In this document: positions 32,418-43,199 of the stretch, piece by piece
Layout of the letters: each line of letters starts with the position of its first letter
Position numbering within the stretch: position 1 is the first letter of the stretch
NCBI GenBank assembly: GCA_964030475.1
Contig: CAXIPT010000020.1
Coordinates: forward strand, 325,310-389,309
DNA length: 64,000 nucleotides
Source: Tethya wilhelma
Lineage: Eukaryota > Porifera > Demospongiae > Tethyida > Tethyidae
Reading direction: 5' to 3'
Notes under the pieces: model-generated
The model's input: only the letters and a program-made list of their open reading frames with translations
Database searches by the model: none
What the model was told of the DNA's origin: nothing
Made by a program: the position numbers and the translations under genes

Positions 32418-34300
32418 ATGGACTCTTCAGTGCGTTGTGTACTGTGTGAATCTCAGATAACCACTACAAGCAATAGAAGGCTAATTCATCCAGTGACAGA
32501 AGCCAATGCAGATATCCACGAATTGTTTGTAAGGAACATATTTCCAGGCTATTCATTCCCTGATGACGGGTCAAGATACATCTGCCGTAGTCCCTGTTAC
32601 CTTGACATCGAGAAGGCAAAGAGGCATTATGTCCTTACTCAGGGACTTCTGTCATCAATTAAAGCTAGACATGCTGAAACTGCACAGTTTGGTATGGCTA
32701 TGAAGCAATCTGTAGAAGTAAGTGGCATTTGTAGGTTAGTGAAATTTTTCATTTTTGCTGAAATTTATGTGAACAGCATCACTCAGAAGGTCAGTCAAGC
32801 GACAATGAATGTGAGGTATGAATTAAATTTCTGTCAAATCTTAGAGTATTTGTGATGACCATTGTAAAATGCAATTATATCTATAAAATTATAAAGTAAG
32901 ATATTGAAACGTCAACAGTTTCATCTATCCGAACCCATCTCAGACATTCAGGCAAGGAAATCGAAGGTAAGATAAGTGTATATGGTTTTGTTTGTTTAAG
33001 GTATAATTCATATTATCTCCTCTCAGATTCTTCCTGATTTGTCTTGCTTCTCTTCACCAAGCTGTTCAAGTGATACCAATTCTGAGGTATAAACTATACT
33101 AATGTACACAATCTTAGTGTAATTATTGGTGAATGCAGGGATGGGATTCTGGTGCACAATCAATGGATCTGGTCATTCAATGGATACTCGATTGTTGGTG
33201 AGCTATTAAACTTGGTGATCATGTGATTATACATATAAATCTGTGTTCAATTTTTTATTATAATCTCAGGGAAACTGTCAACGTCATCAACACCTTCTGT
33301 AGCAAGCTATGTACATCATCTAATCTTGGAACTCCAGTTGAGGTTTGAGAAGTTTGTATTTCACCATTACACTTTATACTTGGTAAATTTTGTAATCATG
33401 TAGTGCAAAACACCCAAGAGGATCACGAAACCGAAATCTCTAAGAGAAATGCCAAGTCATTTGAAGGTATAATTATTCCTATATGTATATATTCAGCCAC
33501 ACAACTACATGTGCAAGTATACCATAATATAATAGCAGGAATACTTTGTGGGGGAAAATTTTTGCATTTTCGTCTTGAATAGAAATTTGCAGGGAAAATT
33601 TTTGGGAATTGCGTCTCAACGTTACGTGACAACCTCATACTTAACAAATTTCGTGAAGGAAAATTTTTGTGTAAAGCTGCCAAACCGCAAAATCCGCAAA
33701 AAATTTCACCCACGAAATTTCCTGCTGTATGGTAATGGATGAAGTAATATTATACTGCATATAGGTTGTTCACTTAAGAGGAAGACAAATTGTTAGGAAA
33801 TATCTGATCTATTCATCATATAAACATTTGGTAAAGACCACACGTTACAAGAAAGCTTCGTACACAGCAAAGAGTATCTTAAAGGTACCACATCTACGTG
33901 AAGCAACACTGAATCAAGTAAAACAAATTGTTGCAACTGATCCTTTGCAAGTGTGTTCCCCATCCTTCTGTACTGAGATCATCATCGCTTGATGGAATAT
34001 CTGGTTTTAACTTAGAAGACCTTGTGAAAGAATTGAATGAGAAAGCTCCTGTATTAATGACTGTAATCAACACTGCAGCTAGTTCTGGTAACCCTAAGAA
34101 TCAGTCAGGATCTACTGGAATGACACTAATGGCAGTAGCAGTATTGTTGAAATCAAGATGCAGATATATGTGCAAGCTACAATCTCTGATCTCTGCCATT
34201 CTTTATGCAGGGCATGCCTCAAAAAGGGTACAATTGCTGCATAGCTATTATAATCATGAATTACCATTCACATTATCTCTGTGCATATATTATATAGGTT
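32418..34300 (+). pseudogene. Second DUF6589-type transposase, 5' half, decayed
   Basis: The first exon (MDSSVRCVLCESQ to about residue 100) matches the gene at 23590 in nearly all positions, followed by the same small exons, the same intronic MITE (33520-33735) and LKSRCRYMCKLQSL at 34.15 kb. Many 6-10 nt deletions and small insertions distinguish it from the 19-23 kb copy. It stops before the catalytic region in a half palindrome next to the N at 34389. Confidence 0.8.
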
Positions 34301-34389
34301 TACAAGTAGAAAAAACATTAGAAATGTAATGAGAACATAGGAATGGCCAAATCGTAAAAAGTAAGCAAACAAGATAGGAATGGTGGTCN

Positions 34390-35310
34390 TCAAGTCAAAA
34401 TAAACGTTTTGAGCAAAAAGGGAACTTTTTGGTCTAACTAAGTCCATAGTCACACAAAACAACTAAGTTGTTTATTTTTACCGTGAGAAAACTTGGTTTT
34501 TCAGCAACAATGTTTTCTACACCAACAGAACGTTTAACGTGTTGAAAAAAGTAAAATTTCGCTAAGGTGTTTGTTTTGTGCTAAAAATTGTTTTCAAGTC
34601 AAAATTTATGTTTTAAGCAAAAAGTCAACTTTCAAAAAAAACTAAGTTCTTTATTTCTACAATGAGAAAACTTTGTTTTTCACCAACAATGTTTTCTACA
34701 CCAAGAAAATGTTTCATGTGTTGAAAAAAGTATATAAAATTTAACCAAAGTTTTTCTTCTGAGCTGAAAATTGTTTTCAAGTCAAAATAAACGTTTTTTG
34801 CAAAAAGTGTACTTTTTGGTCTTAGATAATTTTCTAAGTCCATCCTCACACAAAAAAACTAAGTTCTTTATCTCTACTGTGAGAAAACTTTGTTATTCAC
34901 CAACAATGTTTTTTGCCCAAGAAAATGTTTCATGTGTTTAAATAAGCAAAATTTCACCAAAGTGTTTCTTTTGAGCTTAAAATTGTTTTCAAGTGAAAAT
35001 AAACGTTTTAAGCAAAAAGTGAACTTTTTGGTCTTAGAAAACTTGTCTAAATCCATAGCCACCCAAAAAAACTAAATTCTTTATTTATACCATGAGAAAA
35101 CTTTGTTTTTCGCCAACAATGTTATTTAAACCAAGAAAATGTTCCATGTGTTGAAAAAAGTAAAATTTCACCAAAGTGTTTCTTTTGAGCTGAAAAATGT
35201 TTTCCAGCCAAAATAAACCTTTTAAGAAAAAAGTCAACTTTTTTGGTTTAGAAAATTTTTTCAAGTCCATAGTCACACAAAGAAACTAAGTTCTTTATAT
35301 TAACCATGAG
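34390..35310 (-). repeat. ~213-bp tandem repeat, array 6
   Basis: Units as in the 15-17 kb array. Its first 198 bp duplicate the end of array 5. It gives way at 35311 to a hairpin-ended element. Confidence 0.9.
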
Positions 35311-35777
35311 AACGCACACTTGTCTAAATGGAAAGGGTCGTCACTTTGATTTCCAAAGTAGCTAATGAATTTATTAATGAGTAGAGAAATGAATGGCTGC
35401 CATACGGAGAAGGCGCTTTTCGTCTTGAATAACCGATGCAAAAAGCGACTGAAGACAAAGATACCAAGTTTATTCGTTCAAGAATCAGCTTCTGAAAGTG
35501 AGCGGTCTCTGAGAAAAGGCTTGCCAACATAGAAGAATAAGAAGAAGAAGAAGAAGATGGAGAAAATTGGAGGTTTGGCATATTTTTGTTTGGTACTTTA
35601 GCGATGGTTTTAGGCCATGTTTTTAGGCTTGTTAGAAAGAGAAAGAGCTAAATAGTAGCTTAAGAAGCCTTTTAGTGCCAAGCGCTCAGTTTTTGCAGAG
35701 TTATTCGCGTGAATATTTGTATTGCGCTAATGGGGCACCTGTGCCATTCCTATGTACCCAGTACTACCGTACTGGGA
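35311..35777 (-). mobile_element. Hairpin-ended non-autonomous element, copy d
   Basis: Runs from GAAAGGGTCGTCA through a GAA-repeat tract (about 35535-35556) and GGTTTTAGGCCATGTTTTT to the hairpin CCCAGTACTACCGTACTGGG. The palindrome part is missing. Confidence 0.8.
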
Positions 35778-36095
35778 ATATGCACTAATTAATTATGCAC
35801 TTTTGTGGTTAATTATTAATTAGCTTAATTAACACAAAAAACAAATATGGGGTTAATATCTCTATGGCAACTACGAGTTTTTCATTAAAAAGAATAAAAA
35901 CTTAATTATGCAATTATTCGAGGTCACATGACTATCAAACTGTGCGGACATTGTATATTAAGCACTTCTCAGAGTTTGGAACCTTAAAGTGGTTCTTTTA
36001 CTGAAATATTTCGGTTTATGTTTTAATTAGGTCCTTAATATGCAAACCATGCCTTAATGTACCTGAGCATGTATGTTTTGTTCAAATTTTCACAG
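35778..36095. other. AT-rich intergenic, short TTAATTA inverted runs
   Basis: TAATTAATTATGCAC and GGTTAATTATTAATTAGC, then TCACATGACT, recall the edges of the foldback at 59 kb. No gene. Confidence 0.4.
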
Positions 36096-37502
36096 AGGAG
36101 TGACACACATGTGCAAGATACTGCAACAACTGATGAAGTAGACAATGGTCTTTCTGGTGAACCGTCTGATCAAATTCAGCAGGACTCTGTCTCTACCCAT
36201 GGCCATCAGACAGTGGTCTCCACAATAAAGTGGATAAATCATCTTTACCAGAGGATGCTGAGAACACCATGAAGGTATAAATTTAAATTAAACTGTTTTT
36301 GAATGTCATGCAGTCTATAGTTGTTAATGACAATAATTATGGTTTAGACAGTATCACTTCTCTCTCTCTCTCTCTCTTCCCCCCCCCAACAATTACGTGT
36401 TCCAATCTGCATGGCTTCAGTATTAAAAAATTACAAGAAAATATCACAACTGTTCCTCATATCAAACCTAGAGGTAGACCAAAACACACTGCAACGATTT
36501 CGCCATCAAAAAGAAAGAGTGCAAAACAGCCAAGAAAGCTTCAAGTCTGTCTCAAGACGGTGAACAATCACGAAAAGGTATCAGTGATAAAGAAAATCAT
36601 TCTTCTCCTAAAAAAAGATTCAAGATCTTACAAATGCATACCATGGGAGCTCCTGCGTATCGTGCAAGAATCAAGCGTGAGTGTAAGCATTTGTGTCCAA
36701 CTAACTCTGAGACGTTTGATCTCACATGTGTCGAACTTGATTTTATGCAACCATATGATGACAATGTTGTCCCATTTCAGATGTTAAATTAACCCAAGAT
36801 GATCTAGACATATTGAAGCCGAAGAGCAAACGTTGGCTCAACAATTTTCTCATCAATGCTGCTCAATTGCTGTTGAAGATGAAGTTTCCTACTACACAGG
36901 TTTTCAAGATGTTATTTTATCGAGAACTCTTACCTTTGAACCCATGCCAAACACAAGATTTGTTCAGATCCTTAACTGTGCAGATAATCATTGGGTATGT
37001 GTATCAACTATAGGGTGCAAACCTAATGTGGTGAATGTTTACGACAGCATGAGAACAGGTGATGTTTCTACAAATACTAAAGAATCAATCGCATCTCCCT
37101 TGAATCACTCTGGTAACTTTCTGTATTTGGTGTTTCCAGATGTCCAGCAACAGACAAATGGATCTAGTTGTGGATTGTATGCTTTGGCATTTGCTTACAC
37201 GTTGTGTGAAGAAAAAATTCCTTCAGGAGTTCAATATAGTCAGACTACCTACCGTTCTCATTTTGCAACCTGCCTTCAGAAGAAAACAATAACTTCATTT
37301 GAGAGTGAACGGCAGCTCTACAACCCCGGTCTATTCTTAAAGAAGCGATTGAAACTATACTGTTTGTGTAGATTACCTGATTCCGGTGACGAGATGGTTA
37401 GCTGTTCAAGTTGCAACAAATGGTATCACTACACTTGTGTTGGAATACCTACTGGAACTAAATTGACTGGTCATTGGGATTGTATCGATTGTTCAAAGTG
37501 AT
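36096..37502 (+). pseudogene. Ulp1-like (C48) cysteine protease with C-terminal PHD finger
   Basis: An upstream exon from an acceptor at 36095 (RSDTHVQDTATTDEV) and an AT-hook-like exon (KPRGRPKHTATISP, about 36410-36580) precede the core. From an acceptor at 36780 the frame reads LTQDDLDILKPKSKRWLNN, INAAQLLLKMKFP, then shifts by one base near 36900 into GFQDVILSRTL. Protease landmarks: CADNHWVCV (His), VNVYDSM (Asp), QQQTNGSSCGLYALAF (Gln, Cys). The PHD finger CLCRLPDSGDEMVSCSSC, KWYHYTCVGIP, WDCIDC ends the protein. Ulp1-PHD proteins of this type are common in TE-rich invertebrate genomes. Only one frame break separates the protease from the upstream part. Confidence 0.75.
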
Positions 37503-38595
37503 AACTAAGTGTGAATAAATGGCATTGCTTTATAATAGTACTCATGAGTTCAAATTCATTGTTCTTGGTATATAATCATGTGACCAAGTTTAATAAATTT
37601 AGGTATTTGTGTGAGTATAAAGTATACCGCTGTGTAGAGCAAAAGTACAAGTATTTTCGTGAAGTACGTTCAGACAGCTATAGCTCAGTATCGACGTGGA
37701 TTAGTCATCAGTGGACTCGGGAGTCAATGCCAAGATTCTATAGCTGTCAAGGCGCTGACCTGTTGTACATGTCGCTGCCAGTGGCAATAGTTAAGTAGTG
37801 GTTGCCTAGTGTCACCGATCGGTGTCAATAGCCATAAATTCAAGGGCCTCTGCCACCGATTCTTTCGGTGGCAATAGCCATTTCGTCATTATAATGTTTT
37901 TATTGCAAACAATTATTTTGCACTTCCATCCTCCAAACTGTCCCTCATAAAGCTGTACTTCTCCACCAAGCTGAGTGCAACCACCCCACAATGGTCCAGA
38001 GACGGTTTAGTGACATGCGTCATAAGCATGGTAGCAAGAGTACGAACAATGTCCTTCCTATCCCCATCATGTTACCCAGGTTTTCTTCAATTGATTTCTT
38101 GAACTTTGAAATCAGAAAGGGGTATGGGACACCTGAAATTTCCTACATGCCAAGGAATGTAAATGCACTGAAATATGTTGCTGTCCCGTGACACCTACTG
38201 ATTATAAAAGATAGCTTCTTTTTTACTTTGGGTTTTGAAAGCACATACTTTTTCTTGTAAGTAAGCAAAAATATTACAGACTTTAACAAAGAAGTTAGTC
38301 AAAATAGAACCAGATAAACTAACCGCTATAAAAACAACTTCAAATTTGCACTGTACAAACTTGCATTATAATGATATCGATTACCTTGGAAGAAAGAGAT
38401 TTTGAAGTGTGAGGCTGTTTATCATCAGGTACAATTTCAATTGCACTGGTGCTTTATCCAAGACTTGTGGTTGGTCATATGCATTTGTCTGTAACCAAAA
38501 AAATATCACTATAATAAATTTTCAGGTAAGCGTAAGTATACTTTTATAGTTTTACTGTTTTAAACGGGTTTTTTTGTTTGTTTTTTTAAATTACA
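37503..38595. other. Intergenic with a short hairpin; start of a repeated TE module
   Basis: A hairpin TGCCACCGA TTCTT TCGGTGGCA lies near 37854-37876. From about 38400 the sequence matches 61290-61480 (CATCAGGTACAATTTCAATT, GGTTGGTCATATGCATTTG), the 5' region of the C2H2-containing TE gene. No other gene is seen. Confidence 0.5.
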
Positions 38596-40160
38596 GAGTA
38601 AGAAATTTATGGAAATGCTGTTAACGCTGGTTTTGCAACCTCCACTGGAACTGAGTGGCTGAAAGATATTATTCCCAAGATGGGGCTTAGATTGAAAGTG
38701 CACAGTGCATTGACATATCTCCTCGCACAAGTAAGTAAATTTCAGTGCTTAAAGACTTAAGGCTGACTTAAGATCTATAAGATCTCAATAATTTGATAGC
38801 TTCGAATCCTTTTTGCCACCAGCAATAGTAAGGAGCAGAATTACAGTTCAAGTTTTCAAAGAGAACTCGTTGAAGTTTCACGAAGGTTCGAGGCAGGTGC
38901 CAAGAGCATGTGCAATAACCACACCTAGGTCAATGAACTTTGAACTTTCATGAAAAGCTAGCTGGATGTCAGTGTATTCTTGTAAACACTGTTCTTTCTG
39001 TTCTACCAAACGTCTTCAACTTACTAAGCACACATTTGGAACTCCCTCATTCAAACCAACCTTTACCAATTTTTGTGGAATAAACAGTTGCTTACATCTT
39101 TTCAAAGTTGGATCTTCATTTGCCTCCTGGAAGACTCATGGCAACATGAAGCATCCTAACTGGCAGAACTCAGATGAACTTGCATGTGAATTCACAGCAG
39201 ATGACTAAAGAGTCCAAGAAAGTGATTCGTTGACAAGTGATTCTGGGGCTTGCTTGGCTCAACTGAATGAAGATCCAGCTAAAGAAGTCGAGTGTGCAGT
39301 GGCAGCTGTTCATAAAAAGCCATGTGCTGAAAAGGCAGCAGCAATGTTTTTGCTTACATTTAAGGAACGTTATGTGCTACCGAAAGTTGCAGTTAACTTT
39401 GCAATTGGTGCTATTAATGGGATAGTAGACAATGTTTGCGACAATACACTACAATCTTTGGAAAATTCTGAGGTCGTGTCATTTCAAAGACCCAACTTGC
39501 AGCACATTTTGAGCATGAAAACCTATTTGATCTTTGCAGACGGAATATCAACAAGCTAAATATTACAGAGAAAAGTTCTGAATGATTGTAAGTCCATCAG
39601 TGCATGCCACTACAATAATATGACTGTATACATGCATGTCAACTTCTGAATTAGCAACTGATAATTCTAGTGAAATGATGTGAGCTAGGTCAGGATATGA
39701 TTATTTCATATTGTTTGTATGATAGGAACCTACAACTGGGTACATCCTACAAGTATAAAAAAAGAGAGACAGCTTGTAGACACACCTGATACCTTCCAAT
39801 ATGTACCACTGATTGAAAATCTGGTGTGGTTACTTCAAAACAAAGATCTGTACGACGGGGTATAATCCATAATTTATTCTGTCTTCAGTATTATAAGTTT
39901 GTGAGATTGGTTGCGGAGGATCTTGTATACATTAAAGAGATTGTTTGTAAATGTACGCTCTGTTTCATCATGTTTTCATGCAGATATTTAATTCCCGAAA
40001 ATAGAAGAAATGATGGATATTAACGAGTTTACCAAGATGGCGAATTTCTTACACAGCATCCACTTTTGACAGAGAAGCTTTGCAACTTATTGCTTACTAC
40101 GATATGTGAAAACTTCAAATCCAATTGGATCATATCGTTTAAAGCATAAACTTGGTAAGT
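38596..40160 (+). pseudogene. C2H2-containing TE gene, 5' half (decayed, multi-exon)
   Basis: Exon pieces: GNAVNAGFATSTGTEWLKD and LRLKVHSALTYLLAQ with a GTAAGT donor (38.6-38.73 kb); SCKHCSFCSTKRLQLTKHTF, a C2H2-like finger (38.97 kb); KAAAMFLLTFKERYVLPKVA (39.3 kb); TEYQQAKYYREKF then TGA (39.55 kb); GTYNWVHPTSIKKERQ (39.73 kb); AYYDM and, after a one-base loss, NPIGSYRLKHKLG with a donor (40.15 kb). I have seen this exon series in animal repeat proteins but cannot name the superfamily. It is interrupted in the following intron by the transposon at 40206. Confidence 0.6.
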
Positions 40161-40205
40161 TATATCATATCTTGGTTATGATCATAAATGATACACATTA
40201 ATTTT

Positions 40206-40797
40206 GTGAACGCATGAAGTAGAAATCAGGAATTCGGTTTAGAGCTATATTTTGAGAAACGGCGACTTAAAGTTTGACATTAATAAATTTTGGTATTAAT
40301 TGTAATGCTTTCACTGCAACACCACTGTTCATAAACTACAACTATCCCATGCAATAAAAATAACCGATTGCATCATTCTACGGAGGCTTTAAATAGAATG
40401 CGCTTGGGCAAGTTTGTGCAAGTTATATTGTGCGCATGGTTAGCAATGAGCAGAAAAGAGAAACAGTGGCAGAATTATCTCAGTGGTGTGGCTAGGAGGC
40501 CCCACTCTCACAGTAAAACCTTGAGAAGATCATTAGAAGAAGATGATGAAACTCGGGCTCCTTCAACTTCAAGTACCTGTTCCCAGTGCTACCCTGTTCT
40601 AACTCGCTACAAAGACGCATTCTTCTCAATGAAGCATTCAGGAACAGAGCTCAAGAAGAGAAAAAGGGCTAACCCTTACCCAAAGAAACAGGACACAGAG
40701 TTTCAACATCACAGAGACATCACAAAACAGAATGAATGGCTGAGATCAAACATGTTTGATTCTCTAGGTATTAAAACTCCCCTCCCCATTCACCCCC

Positions 40798-40835
<38 letters not shown>

Positions 40836-43186
40836 ATACACACACACACATACACACACACACACACACTGAGGAAACTCCCTTTATTGCTCAAATTGCA
40901 TCAAGGCTGCTTAAGCGATCGCCTAACTCATCAAAGAGCCATCAAGCGTAAAAATGCTCAGGATCCCATTTCTACTTACACTAAGCTTAAAGTTGAGCAA
41001 CGTCGCCTAGGAGACTACGTAATAATGCCTACTGATGTCGAAACGTCCTTTAAAATCTGGTGGAGGGGGTTAGATCCTTCTGCAACGGTAGAGGTGAGGT
41101 TTCCTCACGAGCGTCATGGTAATGCAGGAAGAGTGTCCAACTCAGCCAAAACAAGTGTCATGGAGGACTTCTTGGAATTTGTTGATATAAACAGCCAGCT
41201 GAATGGTCGATCGGCTGACTCAACAGGCCCGACTCATTATTTCTTGCCGAAATTTACCACAATTCAGATCCCAAAGCGTAATGTGCATCACTATGAAGAA
41301 AGTGTTCGAAGATCTCTAGTTGGAGAATTTAATCGGGCACAACGGAGTAGAGGTAGGTATAGTTCATACAATCTATAAGATCTCACAATGTCGTGCACAA
41401 GTACAGACCCTCACACGTACTCAATCATGCATACACCCTCACACACACAATGATGCACACACTCACTCACATGCACACAGCCTCACTCACATGCACCCAC
41501 ACCCTCTTGCAGTCGCATACACACACACACACATACACCCTCATGCAGTCAGTCACACACAAACACACACACACACACACACAGGCAGAGGGGAGTGCTC
41601 GAACAGCTCTTCTCATAACTGGCTCAAGCAATGTCCCAAGGTAGCTATCTGTCCCCACCAAATGGACTACTGTGATACTTGCAAGAAACGGAATGTGGAA
41701 ATTCATGCCAAGCAGACCACAGTTAATCGGTTGCTCCAATCCTGTAGTGCTGTTTCTGAGGAAGTCAAGAAGATAGAGGAAGAGATTAGTGCCCTCAAGC
41801 AAGATCTAGAAAACCATCGACAAGAGGCAGAGAAAGCTCACACGTACTATGTAGAAGTAACGAAGCAGTGCAAGCAAGACTGGGATGAAATGGAAAAGCT
41901 CAATGCTAAGTCAACACTAAGTGATGGTGAGAAGGATCGACTTGCAATTCTTAAAAATGGCTTTAATCTAGTCATTTCAGCTGACTATCAGATGGCAAAG
42001 TTGGTTCCATATTGGGGGCTAACGGCTCAACCAGGCTCAACCTATTATCTACAGAAATTAAGCCATGATGTGTTCGGCATTGTAGACCATTCAAATCTAC
42101 AGTGTATTTACTAAATGAACGCCTAGGACCAAAGAACACAGACCACACAGTCTCGTACATCACTGACTTCATCAACAATAGTGCATCCTGGATCAAGCGT
42201 GTCCATTTGTTCTTTGATAATGCTTCCAGTACGCACAAAAACTTTTATACAATGGCCTGGGCGCATGAGATGATACAGCAGTGTAACCTGTCATTTCTTA
42301 GAATATCATTTCTTGTGGCAGGGTATACCAAATTTGCTCCTGACTTAGTATTTTCCAGGATCTCCCAAACCTACAACAAAAGTGACGTGTTTACTACCCA
42401 GGAATTGAGTGAAATTGTCTCCGCACAAGCAACAGCCGTTGTAGACAATGGTGATCTTGTGTGCAATTGGCGAGATAAACTTACAAAGTATAGTAAGTTG
42501 CCTGGTATTCGTTCCCTACACGATTTCCTGTTCTTGAAGAATACCACAAACAACACTGTAGTGGCTAAAGTGAGAAAGAATTGCTTCTCTGGCCCATATG
42601 AAAATACAACAATGCACCTTGCTAGTGGACGTGACATCAATGAATCCGTCATCCCTGACCCTGATCGAGAGAATTACCGTGCTCTGGGAAAGATCAAAAG
42701 GTTGACTGATTCAAAGATGAAACATCTTCAGCAGATGTACAAAGACTTCATTCCAAGGGATCGTTGTTTGTCGTTTGTTACACTGCCCTGAAGGAGCTTT
42801 TCTGAGAGTATCATGCAAACACTAACATTGATCATTAATTCTGTACAAATTTGTTTATAGTAACTTTTATTGTATACTGTGAGTCTCTAAGGTGTACGTT
42901 GCAGTAATTTTATTGTGTACAAGATGCTGTCTGGAATGTGTATATTGTGTTTGTGAAAGTGTAATAAAAATTATTTGAACCAGTTTACTATTGTTCAATT
43001 TTGATTTATCAACAATATTGGCAGAATGTGCATGCGGTTTATATTCTACTTAATGCTATGAAAACTACATATCAAAATGCATCAAAATTTTGATATAGTG
43101 TAGGTAAGGGATGAAACTACTGATTTCTAAGAAAAAAAATTTTCGCGCATTGCGCGCAATTCCTGATTTCTACTTCATGCGTTCAC
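40206..43186 (+). mobile_element. Second DUF7869-like DNA transposon, 29-bp TIRs
   Basis: GTGAACGCATGAAGTAGAAA... at 40206-40234 is inverted at 43158-43186. The flanks are AT-rich and no exact target duplication is clear, though TAATT occurs near both ends. It carries one spliced transposase gene and a likely AATAAA at about 42963. It is inserted in an intron of the older C2H2-containing TE gene, whose exons resume at about 43200. Confidence 0.82.
40447..42791 (+). pseudogene. DUF7869-like transposase 2, CA-repeat introns, two frame breaks
   Basis: Exons of about 40447-40767, 40874-41352 and 41585-42791; introns 40768-40873 and 41353-41584 have GT-AG ends and are mainly CA repeats. Landmarks: STCSQCYPVL; NSLYCSNCIKAA; EVRFPHERHGNAGRVSNSAK; ADSTGPTHYFLPKF; FNRAQRSRG-RGECS across the second splice; YCDTCKKRNVEIHAKQTTVN; a coiled coil (EEVKKIEEEISALKQ); VISADYQMAKLVPYWG (Asp); HLFFDNASSTHKNFY (Asp); KFAPDLVFSRI (Asp). 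One-base losses near 40910 and 42096 break the frame. It has the same scaffold as the 7.7-10 kb transposase but is diverged. Confidence 0.8.
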
Positions 43187-43199
43187 ATAATTATAATGG

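Noticed and set aside
40368..41378. A single 336-residue ORF through the CA repeat
   Set aside because: The frame reads through a (CA)n intron with clear GT-AG ends; the family motifs need the splice.
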